DNA from: Nisaea sediminum
GTDB lineage: Bacteria > Pseudomonadota > Alphaproteobacteria > Thalassobaculales > Thalassobaculaceae
Reading direction: 5' to 3'
Length of the DNA: 64,000 nt
Assembly: GCF_014904705.1 (NCBI RefSeq)
Contig: NZ_JACZCQ010000006.1
Span: 372,001 to 436,000 of the forward strand
The first letter of the stretch is position 1; each line of letters starts with the position of its first letter. Below are positions 38,016 to 47,129 of this stretch, piece after piece. The notes beneath the pieces are model-generated. The model made no database searches. It was not told the DNA's origin and saw only the letters and a program-made list of their open reading frames with translations. The position numbers were made by a program, and so were the translations under genes.

Positions 38016-38041
38016 TTTCAATGATATTTGAATCATTGAAA
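38016..38041. promoter_or_regulatory. ArsR operator-like palindrome
   Basis: TTTCAATGAT (38016-38025) and ATCATTGAAA (38032-38041) are perfect reverse complements with a 6-base spacer, in the gap between gapdh-arsJ and arsR. TCAAT/ATTGA-type arms are typical of ArsR/SmtB sites. The last base is the A of the arsR ATG, and no Shine-Dalgarno precedes it, so arsR mRNA may be leaderless. Arsenite-relieved repression in both directions is expected. Confidence 0.78.
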
Positions 38042-38394
38042 TGAACGATACAGACGCCATCGCCGCGCTCGGCGCGCTCGCCCAGGAACACAGGCTCGGA
38101 CTGTTCCGTCTGCTGATGCGGGCCGGTCCGTCCGGGATTTCCGCCGGTGCCCTCGCGGAAGAGGCGGGCGTCTCGCGGTCCAGCCTGTCGTTCCACATCG
38201 CCCAGCTTGAGCGGGCGGGGCTGGTGCATGCCCGGCGGCAGCACCGGAACATTTTCTACGCGGTCGAGATCGATGCGATGCGCCGGCTTGTAACTTTCCT
38301 GACACAGGATTGCTGTAACGGGAACCCGGACATTTGCGGCGAGCTCGCCGTGACCGCCGCCTTCTGCGGCACCACTCCGGAGACAGAGCGATGA
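38041..38394 (+). CDS. arsR: ArsR-family arsenite-responsive repressor
   Basis: A 117-residue winged-helix repressor (HTH about 38-63: LAEEAGVSRSSLSFHIAQLE). Cys91, Cys92 and Cys99 near the C-terminus (TQDCCNGNPDIC) resemble the C-terminal arsenite site of the Acidithiobacillus-type ArsR rather than the alpha3 CVC site of the E. coli type. The ATG lies on the operator palindrome. The stop overlaps arsC as ATGA. Confidence 0.92.
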   Translation: MNDTDAIAALGALAQEHRLGLFRLLMRAGPSGISAGALAEEAGVSRSSLSFHIAQLERAGLVHARRQHRNIFYAVEIDAMRRLVTFLTQDCCNGNPDICGELAVTAAFCGTTPETER

Positions 38395-38909
38395 CCGGTG
38401 ACAAGACCTACAACGTGCTTTTTCTCTGCACGGGCAATTCCGCCCGCAGCATCATGGCCGAAGCCATCCTGAACCGCGCCGGGGCCGGCCGCTTCAAGGC
38501 CTTCAGCGCCGGCAGCAACCCGCGCGGCGAGATCCACCCCTACACCGCCGATTTCCTGAGGAACCAGAATTACCCGCTCGAGACCCTGCGCTCGAAGAAC
38601 TGGGACGAGTTCGGCAAGCCGGACGCGCCGCAGATGGATTTCGTCTTCACGGTCTGCGACGACGCGGCGAACGAGACCTGCCCGGTCTGGCCGGGCCAGC
38701 CGATGACGGCGCATTGGGGCGTGCCGGATCCGGCCGCGGTCGAGGGCAGCGAGGCGGAAAAGCGCTTTGCCTTCGCCGATGCCTTCCGCATGCTGAACAC
38801 GCGGATCGGGATCCTCGTCAACCTGCCGATCCACGGCCTCGACCGGCTTGCCCTGCAGCAGCGCCTTGACGATATCGCGGGTTCGGCCAAATCGGCGGAA
38901 CCCGCCTGA
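38391..38909 (+). CDS. arsC: arsenate reductase, low-molecular-weight phosphatase type
   Basis: A 172-residue protein reducing arsenate to arsenite. The P-loop CTGNSARS (Cys about residue 12) matches the CX5R phosphatase motif, and a second cysteine pair in [15 protein letters not shown] matches the disulfide relay of thioredoxin-coupled ArsC. The HWGVPDPA block is also typical. The ATG overlaps the arsR stop (ATGA), so the genes are translationally coupled; acr3 follows by 25 bases. Confidence 0.92.
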   Translation: MTGDKTYNVLFLCTGNSARSIMAEAILNRAGAGRFKAFSAGSNPRGEIHPYTADFLRNQNYPLETLRSKNWDEFGKPDAPQMDFVFTVCDDAANETCPVWPGQPMTAHWGVPDPAAVEGSEAEKRFAFADAFRMLNTRIGILVNLPIHGLDRLALQQRLDDIAGSAKSAEPA

Positions 38910-38934
38910 CACGAACGAAAGGACCCGATCGCGC

Positions 38935-40012
<1,078 letters not shown>

Positions 40013-40014
<2 letters not shown>

Positions 40015-40043
40015 AAAACCCGGACCGCCTAAGCGGCCCGGGT
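40013..40043 (-). terminator. terminator between acr3 and boxB
   Basis: ACCCGGaCCGC (40018-40028) pairs with GCGGcCCGGGT (40033-40043) with one mismatch and a 4-base loop. Read on the minus strand it is followed by six T's, so it ends the boxC-boxB transcript. The T-run overlaps the acr3 stop codon. It may also slow transcription from acr3. Confidence 0.85.
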
Positions 40044-40080
40044 GAGAGCCCGAATTTCCAAGGGAGGAAAGATCGGGAAA

Positions 40081-41529
40081 TCAGTCGTGGATCTTCACGT
40101 ATTCGAAGTCGCCCGGCTTGTTGTCGATGCCGACGCGCGGCGCGGAGATCCAGCTCGCGAACTGGCCGGGCTCGCGCACCGGGCTCATCAGCGAGGCGAT
40201 ATAGTCGCCGTCTTCCAGATTCGGCAGGAACTCGTCCCGCCGCGCGCCCCATTCACCGTCGCTCAGCAGCTTGCCGTCCGGATCCGTGTGGATGTTGCGG
40301 AACTCGCCGATATGACGGTGGAAGGCCACGTTCGGCAGCTTGATCTCGAAATCGATCCCGGCCTTGGTGATCAGACGGTTCCAGCGGTTGATGCCGCCCT
40401 GGCAGTCACGGACATAATCGTCGCGCAACCGCATGTTGAGGGCGGAGAGCGCCGGCTCGTCGACCATCTTGATCTCGCCGTCGACCAGCTTCAGCACCGG
40501 ATAGGTGTCGTTGACCAGCCGGTGGTCGTCGTCGATCCGCTCTTCCTGGAAACGGCCCTTGAGGCCCGCGTTGAAGGCGTTCGCCGCGTTGGTCGAGACC
40601 TCGGAGCCGAAGAGGTCGAGCGAGAGCGAGAAATGCAGGTTCGCCTTCTTCTGGATCGTCGGCAGGTCGATCACGCCGAGGGCGCGGATCTTCTCGATCT
40701 CGTATGGATCCTCGATGCCGGCCTCGCGCATCGCCTCGCAGGTGCGCTGCACGGTGCGGCCGACGCCGGTCTCGCCGACGAACATGTGGTGCGCTTCCTC
40801 GGTCAGCATGAAGCGGCAGGTGCGCGAGAGCGGATCGAAGCCGGACTGCGCCAGGCTCTCGAGCTGCATCTTGCCGTCACGATCGGTGAAGAAGGTGAAC
40901 ATGAAGAAGGAGAGCCAGTCCGGCGTCGCCTCGTTGAAGGCGCCAAGCATGCGCGGCTTGTCCGCATCTCCGGAGCGGCGGTTGAGCAGCTCGCCCGCTT
41001 CCTCGCGGCCGTCGCGGCCGAAATATTTCTGCAAGAGGTAGACCATGGCCCAGAGATGCCGGCCTTCCTCCACATTGACCTGGAAGAGGTTGCGCATGTC
41101 GTAGAGCGACGGTGCCGTTGCGCCCAGGAAGCGCTGCTGCTCGACCGAGGCGGGCTCGGTATCGCCCTGGATCACCACGAGGCGGCGCAGCATGGCGCGG
41201 TATTCGCCCGGGATCTCCTGCCAGACATCCTCGCCCTTGTGCTCGCCAAAGGCGATCTTGCGGTTCTCGACCTGCGGCGCCAGCAGGATGCCCCAGCGGT
41301 AGTCGGGCATCTTCACATAGTCGAACTTGGCCCAGCCCTTCGGGTCGACGCTGACCGCAGTGCGGAGATAGACATCGGAGGTCTGGAAGCCTTCCGGGCC
41401 CTGGTCCATCCACCAGTCGATGTAACCCGGATGCCACTGCTCCAGCGCCTTCAGGATCTTGCGGTCGCTCGAGAGATTGATGTTGTTCGGGATCTTGGTG
41501 TCGTAGCTGACGTTCAGGATCTCGTTCAT
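40081..41529 (-). CDS. boxB: benzoyl-CoA 2,3-epoxidase, oxygenase subunit BoxB
   Basis: A 482-residue diiron oxygenase that epoxidises benzoyl-CoA with O2 and electrons from the reductase BoxA. Carboxylate/His ligands are visible in NVEEGRHLW (about 152-160) and LTEEAHHMF (about 242-250), with a further Glu near residue 125. Length and sequence match BoxB closely. boxA, the CoA ligase and the semialdehyde dehydrogenase boxD are not in the window. It is 51 bases downstream of boxC, in the same transcript. Confidence 0.95.
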   Translation of the reverse strand: MNEILNVSYDTKIPNNINLSSDRKILKALEQWHPGYIDWWMDQGPEGFQTSDVYLRTAVSVDPKGWAKFDYVKMPDYRWGILLAPQVENRKIAFGEHKGEDVWQEIPGEYRAMLRRLVVIQGDTEPASVEQQRFLGATAPSLYDMRNLFQVNVEEGRHLWAMVYLLQKYFGRDGREEAGELLNRRSGDADKPRMLGAFNEATPDWLSFFMFTFFTDRDGKMQLESLAQSGFDPLSRTCRFMLTEEAHHMFVGETGVGRTVQRTCEAMREAGIEDPYEIEKIRALGVIDLPTIQKKANLHFSLSLDLFGSEVSTNAANAFNAGLKGRFQEERIDDDHRLVNDTYPVLKLVDGEIKMVDEPALSALNMRLRDDYVRDCQGGINRWNRLITKAGIDFEIKLPNVAFHRHIGEFRNIHTDPDGKLLSDGEWGARRDEFLPNLEDGDYIASLMSPVREPGQFASWISAPRVGIDNKPGDFEYVKIHD

Positions 41530-41580
41530 GGGGCGTTTCCTCCTCTGTTCGGGTTCCGCCTATTTTCCCTGGGGCGGGGG

Positions 41581-43233
41581 TCAGACCCGCTTGATGTCAT
41601 ATTCGGGCTTGCGGCCGGTGCCGTAGCGGCCGAGCGCGCCCTCGGGACCGACGGCGTTCGGGCGCTGGAAGATCCAGTTCTGCCAGGCGGTCAGCCGTCC
41701 GAAAATCTTGGTTTCCATGGTCTCGGGACCGGCGAAGCGGAGGTTGGCCTCCATGCCGGTCAGCGCATCCGGCGAGAAGCTGGCGCGCTCCTCGAGGAAG
41801 ATGCGGACCTCGTCCTCCCAGTCGATATCGTCGAAGATGAAGGTGACGAGGCCGAGCTCGTCGGCGCGCTCCGCATCGAGGCTCTCGCCGATGCTGCCCT
41901 CCGCGGCCTTCAGGGTCTCCGGCTCGCCGAGGAAGCGCGTCTGCAGACGGGTCAGGCCGTTGCTCATCGGGAACGGGCCGAAATTCGCCGGGCCGAGGGC
42001 GATTTCCGCCGGCGGACGGTTGTCGCCGTCGAGCTGGCCTTCCAGCATGTAGGAGCGGTCGCAGGCGAAGAGCAGTTCGGCGAGCGAGCCGGCGAAGCAG
42101 CTGCCCGGCTCGACCAGCGCCACCAGCGAGCGCGAGGTGACGTCGATCCGCTTCATCACCCGCTTCCAGTAGAGCAGGATCTCGCGGGCGAGCCAGTTGC
42201 TCCGGTTCGCGGCCAGGAAGGCGTCGTGTTCCAGCACCTTCGCGCCGTCGCCCTCGGTCTTGAAGATCAGCGTGCCGATCTCGAGCTCGTTCAGGCGCAG
42301 ATGCAGGATCGCGTCGTCCAGCTCGCGGCAGAGCTTCAGCATCCAGTAGTCGGTGCCGAGCGCGGCCAGTGCGTCGGTATCCGCGGGCACATCCTCCTCC
42401 GGACCCTTGATCAGGATCGTCGCATTGCGCTCGTCGCGATCGATCTCGACCGTCACCAGGCTGTAGCGAACGAGATCGCCGTCAATCTCGCGCTCGACCT
42501 TCGGCAGGGCGATGCCCTTGGCGTCGGAGGGCCGGTCGGAACTCGCCGCCATCGCGGCAACGCGGGCGGCGACCACCTCGTCGAATTTCGAATTCGGCGC
42601 GACCTCGTCGACCAGGTCCCAGTCGGCAGCACGCTTGCCCTTGATGCCTTCCTCGATCGCGCAGAACACGTCCGCGCGGTCGCGGCGCACCTTGCGCTTG
42701 TCAGTGACGCGGGTCAGACCGCCGGTGCCCGGCAGCACGGCGAGCAGCGGTGCTTCCGGCAAGGCGACGGAGGAGGAGCCGTCGTCGGTCAGGATGATAT
42801 GGTCGGTCGCGAGCGCGAGTTCGTAGCCGCCGCCGGCACAGGCGCCGGTCACCGCGGCGAGATATTTCTGGCCGGACTCGGCGCTCGCCTCTTCCATGTA
42901 GTTCCGGGTCTCGTTGGTGAACTTGCAGAAGTTCACCTTGTGGGCATGGGCCGCGCCCGCGAGCATGCGGATGTTGGCGCCGGCGCAGAACACGCGGTCC
43001 TTCGCGGACCGGAGCACCACGACCTTCACTTCCGGATGCTCGAAGCGCAGGCGCTGGATCGCGTCGTAGAGCTCGATATCGACGCCGAGATCGTAGGAAT
43101 TGAGCTTCAGCTCGTAACCCTCGAAGAGGCCGCCCTTCTCGTCCACATCCATGACGAGATCGGCGCGCGGGCCGTCGAACTCCAGCTTCCAGTGTTTGTA
43201 GCGGGTCGGATCGGTCCGGAAATCGATCATCAT
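41581..43233 (-). CDS. boxC: benzoyl-CoA-dihydrodiol lyase BoxC
   Basis: A 550-residue enzyme made of two crotonase-like halves. It hydrolytically opens 2,3-epoxybenzoyl-CoA, releasing formate and 3,4-dehydroadipyl-CoA semialdehyde. The N-terminal half has RVFCAGANIRMLAG and GACAGGGYELALATD (oxyanion hole). The start (MMIDFRT) is preceded by GGGAGAGG at 7 bases. The released formate could feed the formate dehydrogenase encoded 8 kb away. Upstream DNA carries TGCA-N6-TGCA sites. Confidence 0.95.
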   Translation of the reverse strand: MMIDFRTDPTRYKHWKLEFDGPRADLVMDVDEKGGLFEGYELKLNSYDLGVDIELYDAIQRLRFEHPEVKVVVLRSAKDRVFCAGANIRMLAGAAHAHKVNFCKFTNETRNYMEEASAESGQKYLAAVTGACAGGGYELALATDHIILTDDGSSSVALPEAPLLAVLPGTGGLTRVTDKRKVRRDRADVFCAIEEGIKGKRAADWDLVDEVAPNSKFDEVVAARVAAMAASSDRPSDAKGIALPKVEREIDGDLVRYSLVTVEIDRDERNATILIKGPEEDVPADTDALAALGTDYWMLKLCRELDDAILHLRLNELEIGTLIFKTEGDGAKVLEHDAFLAANRSNWLAREILLYWKRVMKRIDVTSRSLVALVEPGSCFAGSLAELLFACDRSYMLEGQLDGDNRPPAEIALGPANFGPFPMSNGLTRLQTRFLGEPETLKAAEGSIGESLDAERADELGLVTFIFDDIDWEDEVRIFLEERASFSPDALTGMEANLRFAGPETMETKIFGRLTAWQNWIFQRPNAVGPEGALGRYGTGRKPEYDIKRV

Positions 43234-43291
43234 TGCAGCGCCTCTCCCGTTTTTGCCGCTCTTCGAGCCTGGCCGGTTCTTGTCTCGTCAA

Positions 43292-43335
43292 CGCAATATA
43301 ATGCAAACGCGAAAATTGACATGCATTATTTTGCA
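43292..43335. promoter_or_regulatory. two TGCA-N6-TGCA operator-like sites upstream of boxC
   Basis: CGCA-N6-TGCA (43292-43305) and TGCA-N6-TGCA (43322-43335) lie 30 bases apart in the boxC upstream region. The second is the core of a longer palindrome, ACATGCA TTATTT TGCATGT (43319-43337). Paired TGCA half-sites are characteristic of BzdR/BoxR benzoyl-CoA-responsive repressors, but the regulator gene is not here, so the match is by motif only. Confidence 0.6.
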
Positions 43336-43420
43336 TGTTGATCCATTCGCCTTGGAAACCGCTGTCCACAAAGTGGAATTCCGACTCGCTTGCGAAAATT
43401 TCTGCATGTAACGTCACAAT

Positions 43421-44128
43421 ATGCAGGATTTTGCAGAATCATTTTCGCTTGCCTTCGCACTGATCTTCTCGGCCGATCCGGAGCTCGCCGAGATCGTTCT
43501 CCTGTCGCTGAGGGTCAGCCTTTCCGCGACCCTGGCGGCCTGCGCGATCGGCATGTCCCTCGGTGCGGCGATCGCGATCTTCCGCTTTCCGGGGCGCGGC
43601 GCGCTGCTGATCTTCACCAATGCGATGATGGGCCTGCCGCCGGTCGTGGTCGGCCTCGCGATCTACATGCTGCTCTCGAACGCGGGGCCGCTTGGCGCGT
43701 TCTCGCTGCTCTATTCGCCGACGGCGATGGTGATTGCGCAGACCGTCCTCGTGACCCCGATCGCGACGGCGCTGACCCGGCAGGTCATCGCCGACCTGCA
43801 TGTCGAATATGACGAGCAGCTCCGCTCGCTCTCGCTCGGGCCGCTGGACACGCTCGGCACCCTGCTCTGGGACGCGCGCTTCTCGCTGATCACAGTGGCG
43901 CTCGCCGGCTTCGGCCGCGCCATCGCCGAGGTCGGCGCGGTGATCATCGTCGGCGGCAACATCAATCACGTGACCCGTGTGATGACAACGGCGATCGCTC
44001 TGGAAACATCGAAGGGCGATCTCGCCCTCGCCCTCGCGCTCGGCCTGATCCTGATCGGCATCTCAATCACGGTGAACGCGGCCCTGATGGCGCTGAAGGG
44101 CACGGCACGGCGGTTCGCTTATGAATAA
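43421..44128 (+). CDS. tupB: tungstate ABC transporter permease
   Basis: A 235-residue permease with about five membrane helices. The cytoplasmic EAA-like loop sits near RSLSLGPLDTLGTLLWDAR (about residue 127) and GFGRAIAEVGAVIIVGGN, typical of TupB/WtpB/ModB. The tungstate rather than molybdate assignment comes from the TupA-type binding protein downstream. The ATG at 43421 overlaps a TGCA-N6-TGCA site at 43422. It overlaps tupC by 8 bases. Confidence 0.9.
   Translation: MQDFAESFSLAFALIFSADPELAEIVLLSLRVSLSATLAACAIGMSLGAAIAIFRFPGRGALLIFTNAMMGLPPVVVGLAIYMLLSNAGPLGAFSLLYSPTAMVIAQTVLVTPIATALTRQVIADLHVEYDEQLRSLSLGPLDTLGTLLWDARFSLITVALAGFGRAIAEVGAVIIVGGNINHVTRVMTTAIALETSKGDLALALALGLILIGISITVNAALMALKGTARRFAYE
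43422..43435. promoter_or_regulatory. third TGCA-N6-TGCA site, on the tupB start codon
   Basis: TGCAGGATTTTGCA (43422-43435) has the same TGCA-N6-TGCA form as the site at 43322, exactly 100 bases away. It begins at the T of the tupB ATG. A further TGCA lies at 43403-43406. Whether it serves the box genes, the tup genes or both is not known. Confidence 0.45.
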
Positions 44129-44900
44129 TCTGTCGCAAACCGCGAGCAGGAATGCCTCGTTCGCGCAACGGAACGCGCTCCTGCCCCTCCGGGCCGATGC
44201 GCTGCGCTTCGCGCCGGACGGGCTGACAATCCTCGACACTGTCTCGCTGCAGATCGCCGAGGGCGGAATCACCATGATCCTCGGCTCGAACGGTGCCGGG
44301 AAGAGCGTCCTTCTCAGGCTGCTGCACGGGTTGCTCGAACCGCATGGCGGCGAGGTGCTTTGGCGGGGCGGTCCGGCAACCCGCGAGATTCGGCAGCGCC
44401 AGGCCATGGTGTTTCAGAAACCCGTCCTGCTACGGCGCTCCGTCGCCGCCAATCTCGAACATGCGCTGAAGGCCGCCGGGGTTCCGGGCGCCGAGAGGAC
44501 ACGCCGCATCGAGGAAGCCCTGGATGAGGCCGGCATCGCGCATCTTGCGAAACGTCCGGCACGCGTTCTGTCCGGCGGCGAACAGCAGCGCCTCGCCGTC
44601 GCGCGCGCCCTCAGCCTGAAGCCGGATGTGCTGTTTCTGGACGAGCCGACCGCGAGCCTCGACCCGGTCTCGACGGCCGCGATCGAGGCGCTGATCCGCG
44701 CCGCCGACCGGCGCGGCTGCAAGATCGTGATGATCTGTCACGACCTGCATCAGGCGCGCCGCCTCGCCGCCGACATCGTCTTCATGGATCGCGGGCGGAT
44801 CACCGAGCACAGCCCGGCCGAAGCCTTCTTCAAGCAACCGTCGAGCGCAGCCGCGCGCGACTTCCTGGCCGGACGGCTACATCTGCCGGACGGCCGATGA
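44121..44900 (+). CDS. tupC: tungstate ABC transporter ATP-binding protein
   Basis: A 259-residue ABC ATPase. Walker A is GSNGAGKS (55-62), the Q-loop is in AMVFQKPVLL, the signature is LSGGEQQRLAVARAL (about 151-165), Walker B is VLFLDEPTASLD and the switch His is in MICHDLHQ. It energises uptake with TupB and TupA. It overlaps tupB by 8 bases; its stop overlaps an ATG (ATGA) that is too far upstream of the tupA signal peptide to be its start. Confidence 0.92.
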   Translation: MNNLSQTASRNASFAQRNALLPLRADALRFAPDGLTILDTVSLQIAEGGITMILGSNGAGKSVLLRLLHGLLEPHGGEVLWRGGPATREIRQRQAMVFQKPVLLRRSVAANLEHALKAAGVPGAERTRRIEEALDEAGIAHLAKRPARVLSGGEQQRLAVARALSLKPDVLFLDEPTASLDPVSTAAIEALIRAADRRGCKIVMICHDLHQARRLAADIVFMDRGRITEHSPAEAFFKQPSSAAARDFLAGRLHLPDGR

Positions 44901-44935
44901 CACGTAAGCAAGATCGATCAGAGGGAGCGAACAAG

Positions 44936-45766
44936 ATGAGATATCTGAAGCAGTTTATTGGCGGGCTTGTCGTCGCGGCACTGGTCGCCGCCGGCAGCGT
45001 GGGCAGCGCGCTTGCGGCCGACAAGTTCATCATCGTGCAGTCCACCACGTCGACGCAGAACTCGGGACTGTTCGACTACATGCTGCCGAAATTTACCGAA
45101 AAGACCGGAATCGAGGTTCGGGTCGTGGCCGTTGGGACCGGCCAGGCGCTGAAGAATGCACGGAACGGCGATGGGGACGTCCTCTTCGTGCATGCCAAGC
45201 CCGCTGAGGAGAAGTTCGTCGCCGAGGGCTTCGGGGTGAAACGCCAGGACGTCATGTTCAACGACTTCGTCATCGTCGGCCCGGCGGCCGACCCTGCGAA
45301 GGTCGGCGGCATGAAGGACGCCCCGGCGGCCCTGAAGATGATCGCCTCGGCGGCGGCTCCCTTTGCCTCGCGCGGTGACGACAGCGGCACCCACAAGAAG
45401 GAGAAGGCGCTCTGGAAGGCCGCCGGTGTCGATACCTCGGCCGCGAGCGGTTCCTGGTACCGCGAGACCGGCTCCGGTATGGGCGCGACGCTCAATGCCG
45501 CTGTAGGCATGGGCGCCTACGCACTGACCGACCGGGCCACCTGGATCAGCTTCAAGAACAAGGCCAACTTCAAGATCCAGGTCGAGGGCGACAAGGTCCT
45601 GTTCAACCAGTACGGCGTCATTCTGGTGAACCCGGCCAAGCATCCGAAGGTGAAGCAGGCCGAAGGTCAGGCCTTCATCGACTGGGTGACCGGACCGGAA
45701 GGCCAGGCCACGATCAACAGCTACATGCTGAACGGCCAGCAGCTGTTCTTCGCCAACGCGAACTGA
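44936..45766 (+). CDS. tupA: periplasmic tungstate-binding protein
   Basis: A 276-residue binding protein with a Sec signal peptide (MRYLKQFIGG, hydrophobic core, ALAADKF; cleavage near residue 27). The TTSTQNSGLFDYMLP motif just after the signal is the TupA oxyanion signature, and GDDSGTHKKEKALW and RETGSGMGATLNAA also match. TupA binds tungstate far more tightly than molybdate in studied members. The start at 44936 follows AGAGGGAGCG. It supplies W for the formate dehydrogenase cofactor (inference from context). Confidence 0.92.
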   Translation: MRYLKQFIGGLVVAALVAAGSVGSALAADKFIIVQSTTSTQNSGLFDYMLPKFTEKTGIEVRVVAVGTGQALKNARNGDGDVLFVHAKPAEEKFVAEGFGVKRQDVMFNDFVIVGPAADPAKVGGMKDAPAALKMIASAAAPFASRGDDSGTHKKEKALWKAAGVDTSAASGSWYRETGSGMGATLNAAVGMGAYALTDRATWISFKNKANFKIQVEGDKVLFNQYGVILVNPAKHPKVKQAEGQAFIDWVTGPEGQATINSYMLNGQQLFFANAN

Positions 45767-45787
45767 TAACGTCGCGGACCGGCCGGG

Positions 45788-46687
45788 TCAGGGCGCGTTG
45801 TCGCGGACCCGGCCGAGTTCCGCAATGTCATACCCGCCCAGCTCTGCCGCCCGTTCGCGGAAGAGCGCGCTCCGGGCGAAGGCGAGCAAGGCCTGGAACG
45901 GCGGCTCGAAATAGAACTTCCGGTCGACCAGCAGATCGAACTCTTCCTCGACCAGGGGAAGAAATGTCAGGCCGCTCTGCCCGGCGGCGGACACCAGCCC
46001 CAGCCCCGCATCCGCGCGTCCGGTGCGTACCGCCTCGCCAAGCTCGGACTCCGTCCGCGCCGGGGGGGCACTCCATTGGACCGCGTCCCCGTTCATGTTC
46101 TCGTGCTCCAACAGCTGCCGGAACAGGACCTGGCTGCCCGCGCTCTCCTGACGGGCAACAAGGCGTTTTCCGGCAAGATCCTTCACACCGGCGATACCGA
46201 GCGGATTGCCGGCGGCCACGACGAGACCGCGCGACCGTTTCGCCCAGGAGATCAGCACAGCATCCCGGGCCGGCCCCAGCTCCTGTACCGCGCCGATGTT
46301 CCAGCGCGCGCCCGCCGCCTCGGGTATATGGATTGCCGCGACCGCCGCCTGCCCGCTCCGGAACCGCGCGAGCCCGTCGAGACTGCCATCGAACAGCGTC
46401 GGCAAAGCGGCACCCGACTCACGGATCGCCCAGTCCAGCAAGGGATCGTGGCTCCCCGCGACGATAGCGGGACGCTCGGGGCCTGGCGCATGAGAAGCCG
46501 CGTCGCGCTCGACGACCGTATCGCCGGTAATCCAGGCCTCGATCTCCTCACGCGGAAAGAGCAGCTTGCCGGTAACACGGCGGCAGGGAACCTCGCCGTC
46601 GGCAGCAAGCTGATAGACTTTCCGCTCCTTCACCCGGAGCAGGTCGGCGAGTTCGCGCACGGTCAGGAAAGCTGGAGGCGTCGTCAT
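45788..46687 (-). CDS. helix-turn-helix regulator with periplasmic-binding-protein-like domain
   Basis: A 299-residue cytoplasmic protein. The first 60 residues are an excisionase/MerR-like HTH (LTVRELADLLRVKERKVYQL, then LFPREEIEAWI). Residues about 75-290 resemble a PBP-like fold of the molybdate/tungstate class (GNPLGIAGVKDLAGKRLVAR, GRADAGLGLVSAA). Such proteins are seen next to molybdate/tungstate and formate dehydrogenase genes and are thought to sense the oxyanion or cofactor. It lies between tupA (convergent) and the cytochrome end of the fdh operon, so it is the best local candidate regulator. Confidence 0.82.
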   Translation of the reverse strand: MTTPPAFLTVRELADLLRVKERKVYQLAADGEVPCRRVTGKLLFPREEIEAWITGDTVVERDAASHAPGPERPAIVAGSHDPLLDWAIRESGAALPTLFDGSLDGLARFRSGQAAVAAIHIPEAAGARWNIGAVQELGPARDAVLISWAKRSRGLVVAAGNPLGIAGVKDLAGKRLVARQESAGSQVLFRQLLEHENMNGDAVQWSAPPARTESELGEAVRTGRADAGLGLVSAAGQSGLTFLPLVEEEFDLLVDRKFYFEPPFQALLAFARSALFRERAAELGGYDIAELGRVRDNAP

Positions 46688-46760
46688 CGGCTTGGATCGA
46701 CCCGCGGTGATTGGCGACCAAGAGCCTTACTGACGGGACCCCCTGCCGTCAATGAAGGCC

Positions 46761-47129
46761 CTATTTCAGGGTCTGGACAAAGGCGAGGATCGCGTCGAGA
46801 TCGTCCGCGCTAAGTTTGATCTCCGCCGCGCTCGGCGGCAGCGTCGTCAGCGGTTCGACGCCTTCCATGCGAATGAAGGCGCCATGAGGACGGCGGTCGA
46901 AGAAGGTGACGAACCTGTGTTCCCCGTCGGGCAGCGTCATCAGCAGCTTGAAGGAGGGCGTGCTGCCGATCCCGCCGAGGCCGTTCGCGGGGTCGATCAC
47001 ATGGCAGCGCGCGCAGTGCTGGAGCGCGATCGCCCGCCCGGCGGCGACCGGACCGGCATCCTGCGCGAGTGTTGTGCCACCAGGCATCAGCAGGGCCGGC
47101 AGCAGAAACGCCGGGAGCCAGCGCGACAT
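46761..47129 (-). CDS. periplasmic c-type cytochrome in the fdh operon
   Basis: A 122-residue protein with a signal peptide (MSRWLPAFLLPALLMPGG) and a single haem site CARCH (about residue 39). A Met suitable as sixth ligand lies in RMEGVEPLTTLPP (about 87). The fold is a class I cytochrome c. The ATG overlaps the stop of the upstream 43-residue gene as TGATG. It probably takes electrons from the formate dehydrogenase/cytochrome b complex. Confidence 0.88.
   Translation of the reverse strand: MSRWLPAFLLPALLMPGGTTLAQDAGPVAAGRAIALQHCARCHVIDPANGLGGIGSTPSFKLLMTLPDGEHRFVTFFDRRPHGAFIRMEGVEPLTTLPPSAAEIKLSADDLDAILAFVQTLK

Noticed and set aside
40042-43341. A very long open frame (about 1,100 codons) on the plus strand
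   Set aside because: It is the antisense shadow of boxB and boxC. High GC content removes stops, the translated product is low-complexity Arg/Glu/Asp/Val-rich, and boxB/boxC on the other strand are unambiguous.
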